NCBI RefSeq assembly: GCF_001613065.1
Contig: NZ_BDBQ01000051.1
Coordinates: 40,429-104,428 of the forward strand
DNA from: Nocardia miyunensis NBRC 108239
Lineage (GTDB): Bacteria > Actinomycetota > Actinomycetes > Mycobacteriales > Mycobacteriaceae
DNA length: 64,000 nt
Reading direction: 5' to 3'
Shown: in pieces, positions 1 to 12,000 of the stretch
How the letters are laid out: every line of letters starts with the position of its first letter
Position numbering within the stretch: the first letter of the stretch is position 1
The notes under the pieces: model-generated
The model's input: the letters and a program-made list of their open reading frames with translations, nothing else
What the model was told of the DNA's origin: nothing
Database searches by the model: none
Translations under genes and position numbers: made by a program

Positions 1-1
1 G

Positions 2-3000
2 CTTGCCGTGCCCGACAAGGGCCTGGGCTACGGCCTGCTGCGTCGGCTGAACCCCGAAACCGCTTCGCAGCTGGGCGATCCCGGACAGATCAGCTTCAAC
101 TACCTGGGCCGGATCTCCGCCGGTGAGGTGCCCGAGGAGCTCGCCGAGCTCGGCTGGGTGCCGGTCGACGACCTGGGTGATCTTTCGGTGGGCCAGGACG
201 CGGATATGCCCGCCAACGGCGCGGTCGACATCAACGCGATCGTCACCGACGGCGAGCAGGGCCTGCGCCTGGGCGCGTCGTTCACCTACCCGACCGGTCT
301 GCTGGACCGCGAGCAGGTGCAGGAGTTCGCCGATCTGTGGGTCGAGGCGCTGACCGCGCTGGCGCGGCACGCCCGCCGCCCGGACGCCGGTGGCCTGACC
401 CCGTCGGATCTGCCGCTGGTGCCCGCCACCCAGGCCGATATCGCGGTGTGGGAGCGGAACTATCCGGCGCTGATCGACGTGTGGCCCTTGTCGACGTTGC
501 AGTCGGGTCTGCTGTTCCACGCGCTGCTCGCGCAGAGCGGCGTCGACGTCTACACCGTGCAGTCCACCGTCGGGCTGCGCGGCGCGGTCGACATCACCCG
601 GCTGCGCACGGCCGCACAGGGCATCCTCGTGCGGTACCCGAACCTGCGCACCGCCTTCGTCACCGATGCCGACGGCCGCTCGGTACAGGTCGTGCTGGAC
701 AAGGTCGAAGCGCCGTGGCGCGAGGTGGATCTCACGGATCTGCCCGAGGCACAACGGGATAGCGAGCTGAAGCGGCTGATGGCCGCGGACCGGGCCGAGC
801 ACTTCGACATGTCCGCGCCGCCCCTGCTGCGGTTCACGCTCTACCGCACGGCCGCGCACGACTGGCAGATCGTCATCACCACGCACCACATCCTGCTGGA
901 CGGCTGGTCGATGCCGCCGCTGCTGCGGGATCTGCTGATGCTGTACGCGGTGCGCGGCGATGCGAGCGTGCTGCCGCGCGTCGCGCCCTACCGGAACTAC
1001 CTGGCCTGGCTGGCCGGTCGCGACCGGGACGCCTCGCTGCGCGCCTGGCAGACCGCGCTGTCCGGGGTTCAGGAGCCGACGCTGCTCGCACCGCGGATCG
1101 CGGTCGAGGAGCAGACCTACGAGATCGGCCGCCAGGTCACCGAGATCGATGCCGAGCGCACCGAGCGGATCAAGCGGTACTGCGCCGAGCTGGGCATCAC
1201 CGTCAACACGCTGATCCAAGCGGCGTGGGGTGTGCTGCTGAGCCGGATGACCGGCCAGGACGACGTGGTGTTCGGCGCGACGGTGTCGGGTCGTCCGGCG
1301 GAACTGCCGGGCGTCGAATCGATGGTCGGCCTGTTCATCAACACCCTGCCGGTGCGGGTGCGTGTGGACGACGCAACGTCGGTGGGGCAGTTGCTGTCCG
1401 GTCTGCAGGCGGATCAGGCCGATCTGCTCGATCACCACTATGTGGGCCTGACCGACATCCAGCGGGTGGCCGGTACCGGTGTCGGGTTCGACTCGCTCGT
1501 GGTGTTCGAGTCGTATCCGGTGGACAAGGACGCGATCGAGGCGACCAGTTCCATCGACGGCATGTCGGTGACCGGCGCGGGCATGTACGACGACACGCAT
1601 TACCCGATGACGGTGATGGTGAGCGCCGAGGCGACCGTCGTGCTGGCGATGAAGTACCTGGTCAGCCACTTCACCGACGAGCAGGTCGAGGAACTGTCCG
1701 CACGCCTGCTGCGCGTGCTGGACGTCCTGGTGGACCGGCCGGATCGGCGCGTGGGCGAGATCGAACTGCTCGACGACGCCGAACGCGATCGAATCCTGGT
1801 GCGCTGGAACGATACTCGGCACGAGGTCGCGCCGGAGCTGCTGCTGGACGGGTATCGCCGTACGGTGGCCGCGCATCCGGATCGGGTTGCGGTGAGCTAC
1901 GAGGGTGCGGAGCTGACCTATCGCGAGTTCGACGAGCGCGTCAATCTGCTTGCGCGCCGGTTGATCTGGGCGGGTGTGGGTCCGGAGTCGCTTGTCGCGC
2001 TGTCGATTCGTCGTTCGATCGATCTGGTCGTGAGCATGTACGCGGTGATCACTGCCGGTGGTGCTTACGTTCCTTTGGATCCGGATCATCCGGCCGAGCG
2101 GATCGCGCACGTGCTCGAGACCGCGCAGCCGGTGTGTGTGCTGACTCGTACCGCGGACGCGGTCGAGGTGCCTGCGGGTATCGAGGTGTTGGATCTGGAG
2201 ACCGTTGATCTGGATGGTTTCGAGGTCACGCCTCTGGAGCCGGACGAGCTGGAAGGTCCGGTGCTGCCGGACAATCCGGCGTACGTGATCTTCACGTCCG
2301 GTTCGACCGGCCGCCCGAAGGGCGTCGCGGTCTCGCACGCCGCGATCCACAACCAGATCACCTGGATGCTCGCCGAGTACCCGATGGGCGCGGGCGACGT
2401 CTACTTCCAGAAGACCGCGACGACGTTCGACGTCTCGCTCTGGGGCTATTTCATGCCGCTGCGGGCCGGGGCGAAATTGGTCGTCGCCACGCACGACGGG
2501 CATCGCGATCCGGAATATCTCGCCGAAACCATTGCCGCGCAGGGTGTTACGGTCACCGACTTCGTGCCGTCGATGCTGACGGTGTTCGCCGCGCACACCC
2601 CGGCCGGTGCGGTGCCGACGTTGCGCGACGTATTCGTCATCGGTGAGGCGCTGCCGCCGCAGACCGTGGCGGCGATGCGTTCGATCTCCGCCGCGACGGT
2701 GCACAACCTGTACGGTCCGACCGAGGCCGCGGTCTCGATCACCTACTGGCCCGCTACGCAGGACGACCGGCTGAGTGTGCCGATCGGTGCGCCGCAGTGG
2801 AATTCCCTTGTTTACGTGTTGGATTCGCGGCTGCGGCCGGTTCCGGCCGGGGTGCCCGGTGAGCTGTATCTCGCCGGTGACCAGCTCGCGCGCGGCTATG
2901 TGGCGCGTCCGGATCTGACCTCGGACCGGTTCGTCGCCGATCCCTTCAGCACGACCGGCGCGCGGATGTACCGCACGGGTGACCTGGTGTCCTGGCGTGT

Positions 3001-6000
3001 CACCGATGGCGAGCCGGTGCTGGATTACATCGGCCGCACCGACTTCCAGGTGAAGTTCCGCGGTCAGCGCATCGAACTGGGCGAGATCGAATCGGCGCTG
3101 CTGGCGCATCCGTCGGTCAGTCAGGCCGTGGTGCTGGTGCTGCCCTCGGATCTGGGCGATCAGCTGGTGGCCTACACGGTGCCCGCGCCCGGACAGGCGA
3201 TCGATCAGCGCGAGTTGCTGGCCGCCGCCGCGGAATCGTTGCCCGCCTACATGATTCCCGCCGCGGTGGTCGAACTGGCCGAATTCCCGCTGAACACCAG
3301 CGGCAAGCTGGACCGGAAGGCGTTGCCGGAGCCGGAGTTCGCCCATCGCGAGTTCCGCGCGCCGTCCACGCCGATCGAGGAGATCGTGGCGAGCGTGTTC
3401 GCCGAGGTGCTCGGTGTGGACCGGGTCGGCGCGGACGACGACTTCTTCTCCCTCGGCGGCAACTCGCTGATCGCGACGCAGGTGACCGCGCGGCTGGGTA
3501 CGGCCCTGCGGACGCGGGTGTCGGTGCGGGAGCTGTTCGAACGCTCCAGTGTGGCCGAACTGGCCGCGCGGGTGGCGCAGTACGCCGGTTCCGATGTCGC
3601 CCGGCCCGCGCTGGCGGCGACCGTGCGGCCCGAGCAGGTGCCGCTGTCGCTGGCGCAGCAGCGGATGTGGTTCCTGAACCGGTTCGATCCGAACTCCACC
3701 GCCTACCACGTGCCCGCCGCGGTGCGGTTGTCCGGGAACGTCGACCTGGACGCTCTGCAGGCCGCGGTGCGCGACCTGGTGGAGCGGCACGAGGTGCTGC
3801 GCACCGTCTACCCGGAGCGCGAGGGCTTCGCGCAGCAGGTGATTCTGCCTGTCGCGCAGGCGGTTCCGGATCTGACGCCGGTGCCGGTGCGGCCGGATGC
3901 GGTGCAGGACACGGTCCTCGAACTGGTCACCGCCGCATTCGACGTCACCACCGAGATCCCGCTGCGGGCTCGCCTGCTGCGCATCGACGCACCTGGTGGC
4001 GCGGCCGGGTCAGGACCGGAGGCGGAGCCTGACCACGTTGGCCCTGCGGTCGTGCCCGATGGACACGGCACCACCGGGGCGGAGTCGGCAGCCGAGCGTG
4101 ATCATGCGGGCCTCGCGGTTGCGTCCGATGGGCAAAACGCGGAGTACGTCCTGGTGTTCGTCGCGCACCACATCACCGCGGACGGCTGGTCGATGGGCCC
4201 GCTGACCCGGGATCTGATGCTGGCCTACGCGGCCCGCGCGGCCGGTGACGCCCCGGCCTGGACTCCGCTGCCGGTGCAGTACGCGGACTTCAGCGTCTGG
4301 CAGCGCGAGGTGCTGGGTTCGGAGGACGATCCGGACAGCGTGATCTCCGCACAGGCCGAGTACTGGCGGACCACGCTGGCCGATCTGCCCGACGAGCTGA
4401 ACCTGCCGGTCGATCGGCTGCGCCCGGCGGTGCCGTCGTATCGCGGCGGGCACGTGCTGTTCCCGATCGACGCCGAGGTGCACGAGGCGCTGCGGGAGAT
4501 CGCCCGCGAGCGGAACACCACGCTGTTCATGGTCGTGCACGCCGCACTGGCGGTACTGCTGGCCAAGCTCAGCGGCACCGAGGACATCGCCGTCGGCACG
4601 CCGATCGCGGGTCGCGGCGAGGCCGAACTCGACGACCTGATCGGCATGTTCGTCAACACCCTGGTGTTGCGGACCGAGGTCGGCGGGCAGCGCAGCTTCC
4701 TGGAGTTGCTGGCCGATGCCCGCGAGGTGGATCTGCAGGCGTTCGCGCACGCGGACATCCCGTTCGAGCGCTTGGTGGAGTTGCTCGCGCCGGAGCGGTC
4801 CACCGCGCGCAATCCGCTGTTCCAGGTGGCATTGTCGTTCGAGAACATGCCCGAGACGACGTTCGAGCTGCCCGGCCTGCGGGTCGGCGGGGTCGAATTC
4901 GATTCCGGCATAGAGAAATTCGACCTGTCGCTGACTTTGCGCGAGTCGGGTGACGGCTCGGGCATCTCGGCCCAGTTCTCCTTCGCCCGTGACCTTTTCG
5001 ATCAGGCATCGGTCGAGGTGATCGCGGCCCGGTTCGTCCGATTGCTGCGCCAGATCGTGCGGCGCCCGGACGCGGCGGTCGACGATTTCGAGCTGATCGA
5101 GGACAGCGAGCGCGCGGACCTGATCTCGCGCACCGGCCTCCCGGCCAGCGCGCCGCGCACGCTGCCGGAGCTGCTGGCCGAGGCCGTGGCTCGCGATCCG
5201 CAGGCGACCGCCGCGGTGGAGGGGCACGCGCCCGTGGCGGGTTCGTCGTGGGGCCGGAGTCTGTCCTACGCCGAACTCGACGAGCGGTCGAACCGGTTGG
5301 CGCGCTTGCTGATCGAGCGCGGCCTCGGGGCCGAGGACCTGGTGGCCGTCGCGGTGCCGCGGTCGCTGGACTCATATCTGGCGGAGTGGTCGGTGACCAA
5401 GTCGGGCGCGGCGTTCGTGCCGATCGATCCGACGTATCCGGCCGACCGCATCGCGCACATGCTCACCGATTCCGGTGCGCGGGTCGGCCTGACCGTCGCG
5501 TCGGTGCGCGTTCAGCTGCCCGATTCGCTGGAGTGGCTCGTGCTGGACGAGTTGGACACCGCGGCGTTCGACTCGGCCGCGGTGAGCGACGCCGATCGGG
5601 TGCGGCCGCTGGTTCCGGCGCATCCGGCCTACGTCATCTACACCTCCGGTTCCACCGGCGTCCCCAAGGGCGTCATGGTCACGCACGCGGGTGTGGCCAA
5701 CTTCCGCGACGAGCAGGTGGAGCTCTACGGGCTCGATTCCACAACGCGGGCACTGCATTTCGCCTCGCCGAGCTTCGACGCGTCGATCCTGGAACTGTTG
5801 CTCGCCGTCGGTGCGGGCGGGCGGTTGGTCATCGTGCCGCCGGGCGTCTACGGCGGTGCGGAACTGGCCGACCTGATCCGCGCGGAGGGCGTCACCCACG
5901 CGTTCATCACCCCGGCCGCGCTGTCCACGGTCGATCCGACCGGGCTGGACAGCCTGCGGGTGCTGACCGCCGGTGGTGAGGCGGTGCCCGCGGACCTGGT

Positions 6001-9000
6001 CGCCAAGTGGGTCGTTCCGCTGGCCGACGGGACGTTGCGCCGGATGCACAACGTCTACGGGCCCACCGAGACCACGATCGCGACGACCCTCGGTGCGCTC
6101 GCGCCGCAGGAGCCGGTCGCCCTCGGCGGTCCGATCCGCGGTATGCGCCTGCTGGTCCTGGACGAGCGGCTGCGGCCGGTGCCGGTGGGCGTCGCGGGCG
6201 AGCTGTACCTGTCGGGCATCCAGCTCGCGCGGGGCTACCACGCGCGCAACGGCCTGACCGCGCAGCGGTTCGTGGCCGATCCGTACGTGCCGGGCGGGCG
6301 CCTGTACCGCACCGGTGACGTGGTCCGGTGGACCGCGGCCGGTTCGGTGGAGTACGTCGGGCGGTCCGACTTCCAGGTCAAGGTGCGTGGTTTCCGCATC
6401 GAGCTGGGTGAGATCGACGCCGCCCTCACCGCGCACGAGACGGTCGGCTTCGCGGTCACCCTCGGCCACCGCGGTGCGGCCGGATCGACCGCGCTGGTGT
6501 CGTATGTCGTTCCCGCGCAGGATCATTCGATCGACGTCGGCGCGCTGACCGCACACCTGCAGGAACGCCTGCCCGCCTACATGGTGCCCGCGTCGATCAT
6601 GGTGCTCGACCGCATCCCGCTGACCCCGGTGGGCAAGCTGGACCGGCGCGCCCTGCCCGAGCCGGTATTCGAGGCCGAGACGCTGTTCCGCGCGCCGCGC
6701 ACCCCGATCGAGGAGGTCGTGGCGGGCGTGTTCGCCGCGGTGCTCGGCGTGGACCGGGTCGGCGCGGACGACGATTTCTTCGCCCTGGGCGGTAACTCGC
6801 TGATCGCGACCCAGGTGACCGCGCGCATCGGCGCGGCACTGGACACTACGGTCACGGTGCGTTCGCTGTTCGAGTCGCCGACGGTGGCCGGGCTCGCGGA
6901 GGCGGTGGCGGCGCAGAGCCGCGGTGACCGGGTCGAGATCGGCAGTCTGGAACGGCCGGAACGAATTCCGCTGTCGCTCGCGCAGCAGCGGATGTGGTTC
7001 CTGAACCGGTTCGATCCGGAGTCCACCGCGTACAACGTGCCGATGGCGGTGCGGTTGACCGGTGCGCTGGACATCCCCGCGCTGCGGGCCGCGATCGGCG
7101 ATCTGGTGTCCCGGCACGAGGTGCTGCGGACGGTGTATCCGGAGACCGATCAGGGGCCGGTGCAGGTGATTCTGCCTGCGGTGCAGGCGATTCCGGCGCT
7201 GGATGTGCGGGTGACCGAGGCGGATTCGGTCGAATCGGCGGTGCTCGAGTTCTTCTCGGCCTCGTTCGACGTGACCGCCGAGGTGCCGTTGCGGGTGGCC
7301 GTGTTCGAGGTGTCGGCGGCGGGAGCCGACGGCACGGGCGAGTACGTGCTGGCGATGGTGGTGCATCACATCTCCGGCGACGGTTCGTCGATGGGTCCGT
7401 TGACGCGGGACCTGATGACCGCCTATGCCGCTCGCTCCGCGGGCGCGGCCCCGGAATGGGAGCCGCTGGCGGCGCAGTACGCGGACTACAGCATCTGGCA
7501 GCGCGCGGTGCTCGGCTCGGAGGACGATCCGGAATCGCTGGCGGCCAAGCAGATCGGCTACTGGCGCAGGGCGCTGGCCGATCTGCCCGATCAGCTGGAC
7601 CTGCCCGCGGACCGGCCGCGCCCGGCGGTGCAGTCCTTCGCCGGCGGCACGGTGAGTCTGCGGATCGACGCCGACACCCACGCCGCGCTGGTGGCCGTTG
7701 CCCGCGAGCAGGGCGCGACGCTGTTCATGGTCGTGCACACCGCGCTGGCGGTGCTGCTCGCGCGGCTGTCGGGGACCGAGGACATCGCGATCGGCACCCC
7801 GATCGCGGGTCGTGGTGAGGCCGCGCTGGACGACATGATCGGCATGTTCGTGAACACCCTGGTGTTCCGGACACAGGTCGAGTCCGGCGCGTCGTTCACC
7901 GATCTGCTGGCGACCCAGCGGGAGTCGGACATCCAGGCGTTCGCGCACGCGGACGTGCCGTTCGAGCGTCTGGTCGAGGTGCTCAACCCGGAGCGTTCCA
8001 CCGCGCGGCATCCGCTGTTCCAGGTCGGCATGTCGTTCCAGAACCTGGCCCGGATCAGTCTGGAACTGCCCGGAATGACCGTGTCCGGACTCGACGTGGA
8101 CGTCGAGATCTCGCAGTTCGACCTGCATCTGATCGTGGGCGACGGATACGACGAGTCGGGCGCGCCGCTCGGCATCGCCGGTGACCTCACCTATGCGACG
8201 GATCTGTTCGACCGCGAGACGGCGCAGATCTTCGCGGACCGGTTCGTGCGGTTGCTCGGCGAGATCGTCGCCGCGCCGGACCGGGCCGTGGGCGATCTGG
8301 ACTACCTGGACGCGGGCGAGGTCACCGAGCTGGTGTCCGACCGCAACGCGACCGCGCACGAGACCGATCGCTCGGCGACCCTGGTGTCGCTGCTCGAACG
8401 GACCGTCTCGCGCACGCCCGATGCGACGGCGCTGATCGCACCCGACGGCGCCGCGATCAGCTACGCCGAACTCAGTGCTCGGGTGAATCGCCTTGCGCGC
8501 CAGCTGATCTCGCTGGGTGTCGGGCCGGAGGCGCGGGTCGCGCTGGCGCTGCGCCGGTCGGTGGATCTGGTCGTGGCGATGTACGCGGTCGCCACCGCCG
8601 GTGGCGCGTACGTGCCGGTGGATCCGGATCAGGCCGCCGAGCGCACCGATTACATCCTCGACACCGCGGCCCCGGTCTGTGTGCTGACCAACGCCGAGAC
8701 CGCGTTCGAGACCACGATCGCGCCGGTCGTGCGGATCGATGCGGACCAGGGTGGCGAGGATTCGCCGATCGCCGATGCCGAGCGGCTCGGCGTGCTGCGT
8801 CCGGAGAACACCGCGTACGTCATCTTCACCTCCGGTTCGACGGGGCGCCCGAAGGGCGTGGCCGTGCCACACGCGGCGATCGTGAACCAGTTGCTGTGGG
8901 AGACCGCGGAATTCGGGCTCGGGGCGGACGATTCGGTGCTGCTGAAGACCGCCGCCACCTTCGACCTGTCGGTCTGGGAGTTCTGGACCGCCGCGGTCTG

Positions 9001-12000
9001 CGGTGGCCGGTTGGTCGTCGCCACCGCCGAAGGTCATCAGGATCCGGAGTACCTGAACGGTCTGATGGCGCGCGAGTCGGTGACGACGCTGCACGTGGTG
9101 CCCTCGATGCTCGACGCGCTGCTGACCGAATCCGATGGGGCGCTGCCGGATTCGCTGCGGCAGGTGCTGGCGATCGGTGAGGCGCTGCCGGGTTCGGTGG
9201 CGCAGCGCTTCCGCACGGGCAATGCGGCCGGGCTGTTCAACCTGTACGGGCCCACCGAGGCGGCCGTCTCGATCACCAGTCACCAGGTCGGCGAGGCCGA
9301 TGTGACGTCGGTGCCGATCGGTGTGCCGGAGTGGAATTCCCAGGTGTACGTGCTGGATTCGCGGTTGCGTCCGGTGCCCGCCGGGGTGCCCGGCGAGCTG
9401 TATCTGGCCGGTGCGCAGCTGGCGCGCGGATATTTCGGCCGCGCGGAGCTGACCTCGGATCGGTTCGTGGCCGACCCGTTCGCCGATGGTGAGCGGATGT
9501 ACCGGACCGGAGATCTGGCGGTGTGGAATGCCGCCGGTGAGCTGGATTACCGGGGCCGCACCGACTTCCAGGTGAAGATTCGCGGATTCCGGATCGAGCT
9601 GGGTGAGATCGAGGCCGCGCTGCTGGCGTTGCCGCAGGTCACGCAGACCGCCGTACTGGCCAAGTCGGATCCGCGCCTGGGTGATCGGCTCGTCGCCTAT
9701 CTGGTGACCTCGGAGGTGGATCTCGATGTGGCGCAGGTGCGTTCGGAGCTGTCCGCGAACCTGCCCTCGTACATGGTGCCCGCCGCGTTCGTGGTGCTCG
9801 ACGCGCTGCCGTTGAACGTGAACGGCAAGCTGGATCGAAAGGCGTTGCCGGAGCCAGAATTCGAGTCCACTCCCTACCGCGCGCCGTCGACGCCGACCGA
9901 GCAGGTGGTGGCCGAGGTGTTCGCCGACGTGCTCGGGCGCGACGGTATCGGTGTCGATGACGACTTCTTCGGCATCGGCGGTAACAGCATCCTGTCGATT
10001 CAGCTGGTGTCGCGGTCCAAGGCGCGCGGTGTGATGTTCAGCGCGCGTGCGGTGTTCGAGCGGCGCACCATCGCCGGAATCGCCGCCGGTGCGGTGCTCG
10101 GCGGCTCCGAGCCGGAACTGCCGACCGGTCCGCTGGTCGAGGTCGATCCGGCCGATCAGACGGTGTGGGAGCGGAAGTACCCCGCGATGCGCGAGGTGTG
10201 GCCGCTCTCGCCGTTGCAGTCGGGTCTGTTCTTCCACGCGATGATGTCCGAGGCCACCATGGACGTCTACAGCCAGCAGGCACGCCTGGACTTCACCGGA
10301 ACTCTGGACGCCGACCGGTTGCACGCGGCGGCGCAGGCCCTGGTGGATCGCTATGACAACATCCGGGTCGCCTTCACCACCGACGCGGACGGCAAAGCGG
10401 TGCAGATCGTCCAGGATCGGGTCGAAGTGCCTTGGCGCGAAACGGATCTCACCGATCTGCCCGCCGATCGGCGGGAGGCCGAGCTGGCGCGGCAACTCGC
10501 CGAGGATCGTGCCGTGCAGTTCGACATGGCGACGCCGCCGCTGATCCGGTTCGGCCTGTACAAGCTCGATGCGGACGGCGACGCGCAGCAGTGGCGGCTG
10601 GCGATCACCGCGCACCACATCCTGTTCGACGGCTGGTCCATGCCGTTGCTGATGCGGGATCTGCTGGTGCTGTACGCGGTGCACGGCGACGCGAGCGTGC
10701 TGCCGCACGTGGCGTCCTACCGGGACTTCCTGGCCTGGCTGTCGGTACGCGACCGCGAGGAGTCGCTGCAGGCGTGGGCGCGGGCGCTCGCAGGTGTGGA
10801 CGAGCCGACTCTGATCGCGCCGCAACCGAAGTCGGTCGACGGTGTCGAGATCGAGCACGTGGGCATCGAACTCGACGCCGAGCGGACCCAGCGGCTGAGC
10901 AAGTTCTGCGCCGATCTCGGGATCACCGTGAACACGCTGGTGCAGGCGTCCTGGGGTCTGCTGGTCGGTCGCCTGACCGGCCGCGGCGACGTGGTGTTCG
11001 GCGCGACCGTGTCCGGGCGTCCCGCGGAGCTGACCGGCATCGAATCGATGGTCGGCCTGTTCATCAACACCCTGCCCGTGCGGGTGCGGGTCGACGATCA
11101 TCGCACGGTCGCCGATCTGCTGACCGGACTGCAGGGCGAGCAGGCGGCGCTGATGGACCACCACTACGTCGGCCTGCCCGACATCCTGCGGGTGGCCGGA
11201 CTCGGCGCGCAGTTCGACTCGCTGATCGTCTTCGAGTCCTATCCGGTGGATCGGGAGGCGATCGCCGCCGCCAGCTCCATCGACGGCGTCTCGGTGACCG
11301 GTATCGATTTCAAGGGCGGCACGCACTATCCGCTGACCATCACGGTGACCGCCGACACCACGATCGTGGCGAACCTGGAGTATCTGACCAGCCGGTACAG
11401 CGAGGACGCGGTGCGAACCCTGGCCGCGCGGCTGGAGCGGGTGCTCGAGGCGCTGGTTGGCGATCCGGACGCGCTGGTGGCCGACATCGATATCCTCGAT
11501 GCCGACGAACGCGCCCGGATCCTGGTCGAATCCGGCGGTGCGGCAACCGAACCCGCGTCCGCGCGGGTCGGCGCGCGCACCGTGGCCACGACGCTGGGCG
11601 CGGTCGTCGAGGAGGATCCGCAGGCTCCCGCGCTACTGGTCGGCGAGTCCGAAATCGGTTATCAGGTGGTCGATTCGCGGTCCTCGCAGCTGGCGCGGGT
11701 GCTGATCGGACGCGGTGTCGGCCCCGGCGATATCGTCGCGGTGGCGCTGCCGCGTTCGGTCGAGGCGGTGGTCGCCCTGTGGGCGGTGCAGAAGGCCGGT
11801 GCCGCGGCGTTGTTCGCGGACGGGTTGTCCTTCGGTGAGATCGTCTCGGCCGGAGCGGGATTCGGCATCACGCTGGAACCGGCGGCGAAGTCGGTGCGCT
11901 GGCTGGTGCCGACCGACCCGAAGGTGCAGGCCGAACTCGCGGCGGCCCCGGCGCATCCGGTGTCCTACGCCGATCGCCTGCGCCCGCTGCACGAGGACCA

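Noticed and set aside
8..8. GTG at 8 as start of the NRPS
   Set aside because: The frame is open to the left edge and the first residues lie inside an epimerization domain, so the real start is outside the window.
2290..9600. Assigning amino acids to A1-A3 from binding-pocket residues
   Set aside because: The by-eye codes (DVWDFILVS, DAIFLAVIA, DLWHLILVS) match no textbook code well enough; a proper predictor would be needed.
5372..11326. Minus-strand frame of 1984 codons antisense to the NRPS
   Set aside because: High GC leaves long open antisense frames. Its translation is Arg/His/Gly-rich without any known domain, whereas the plus strand has complete A, T and C motifs.
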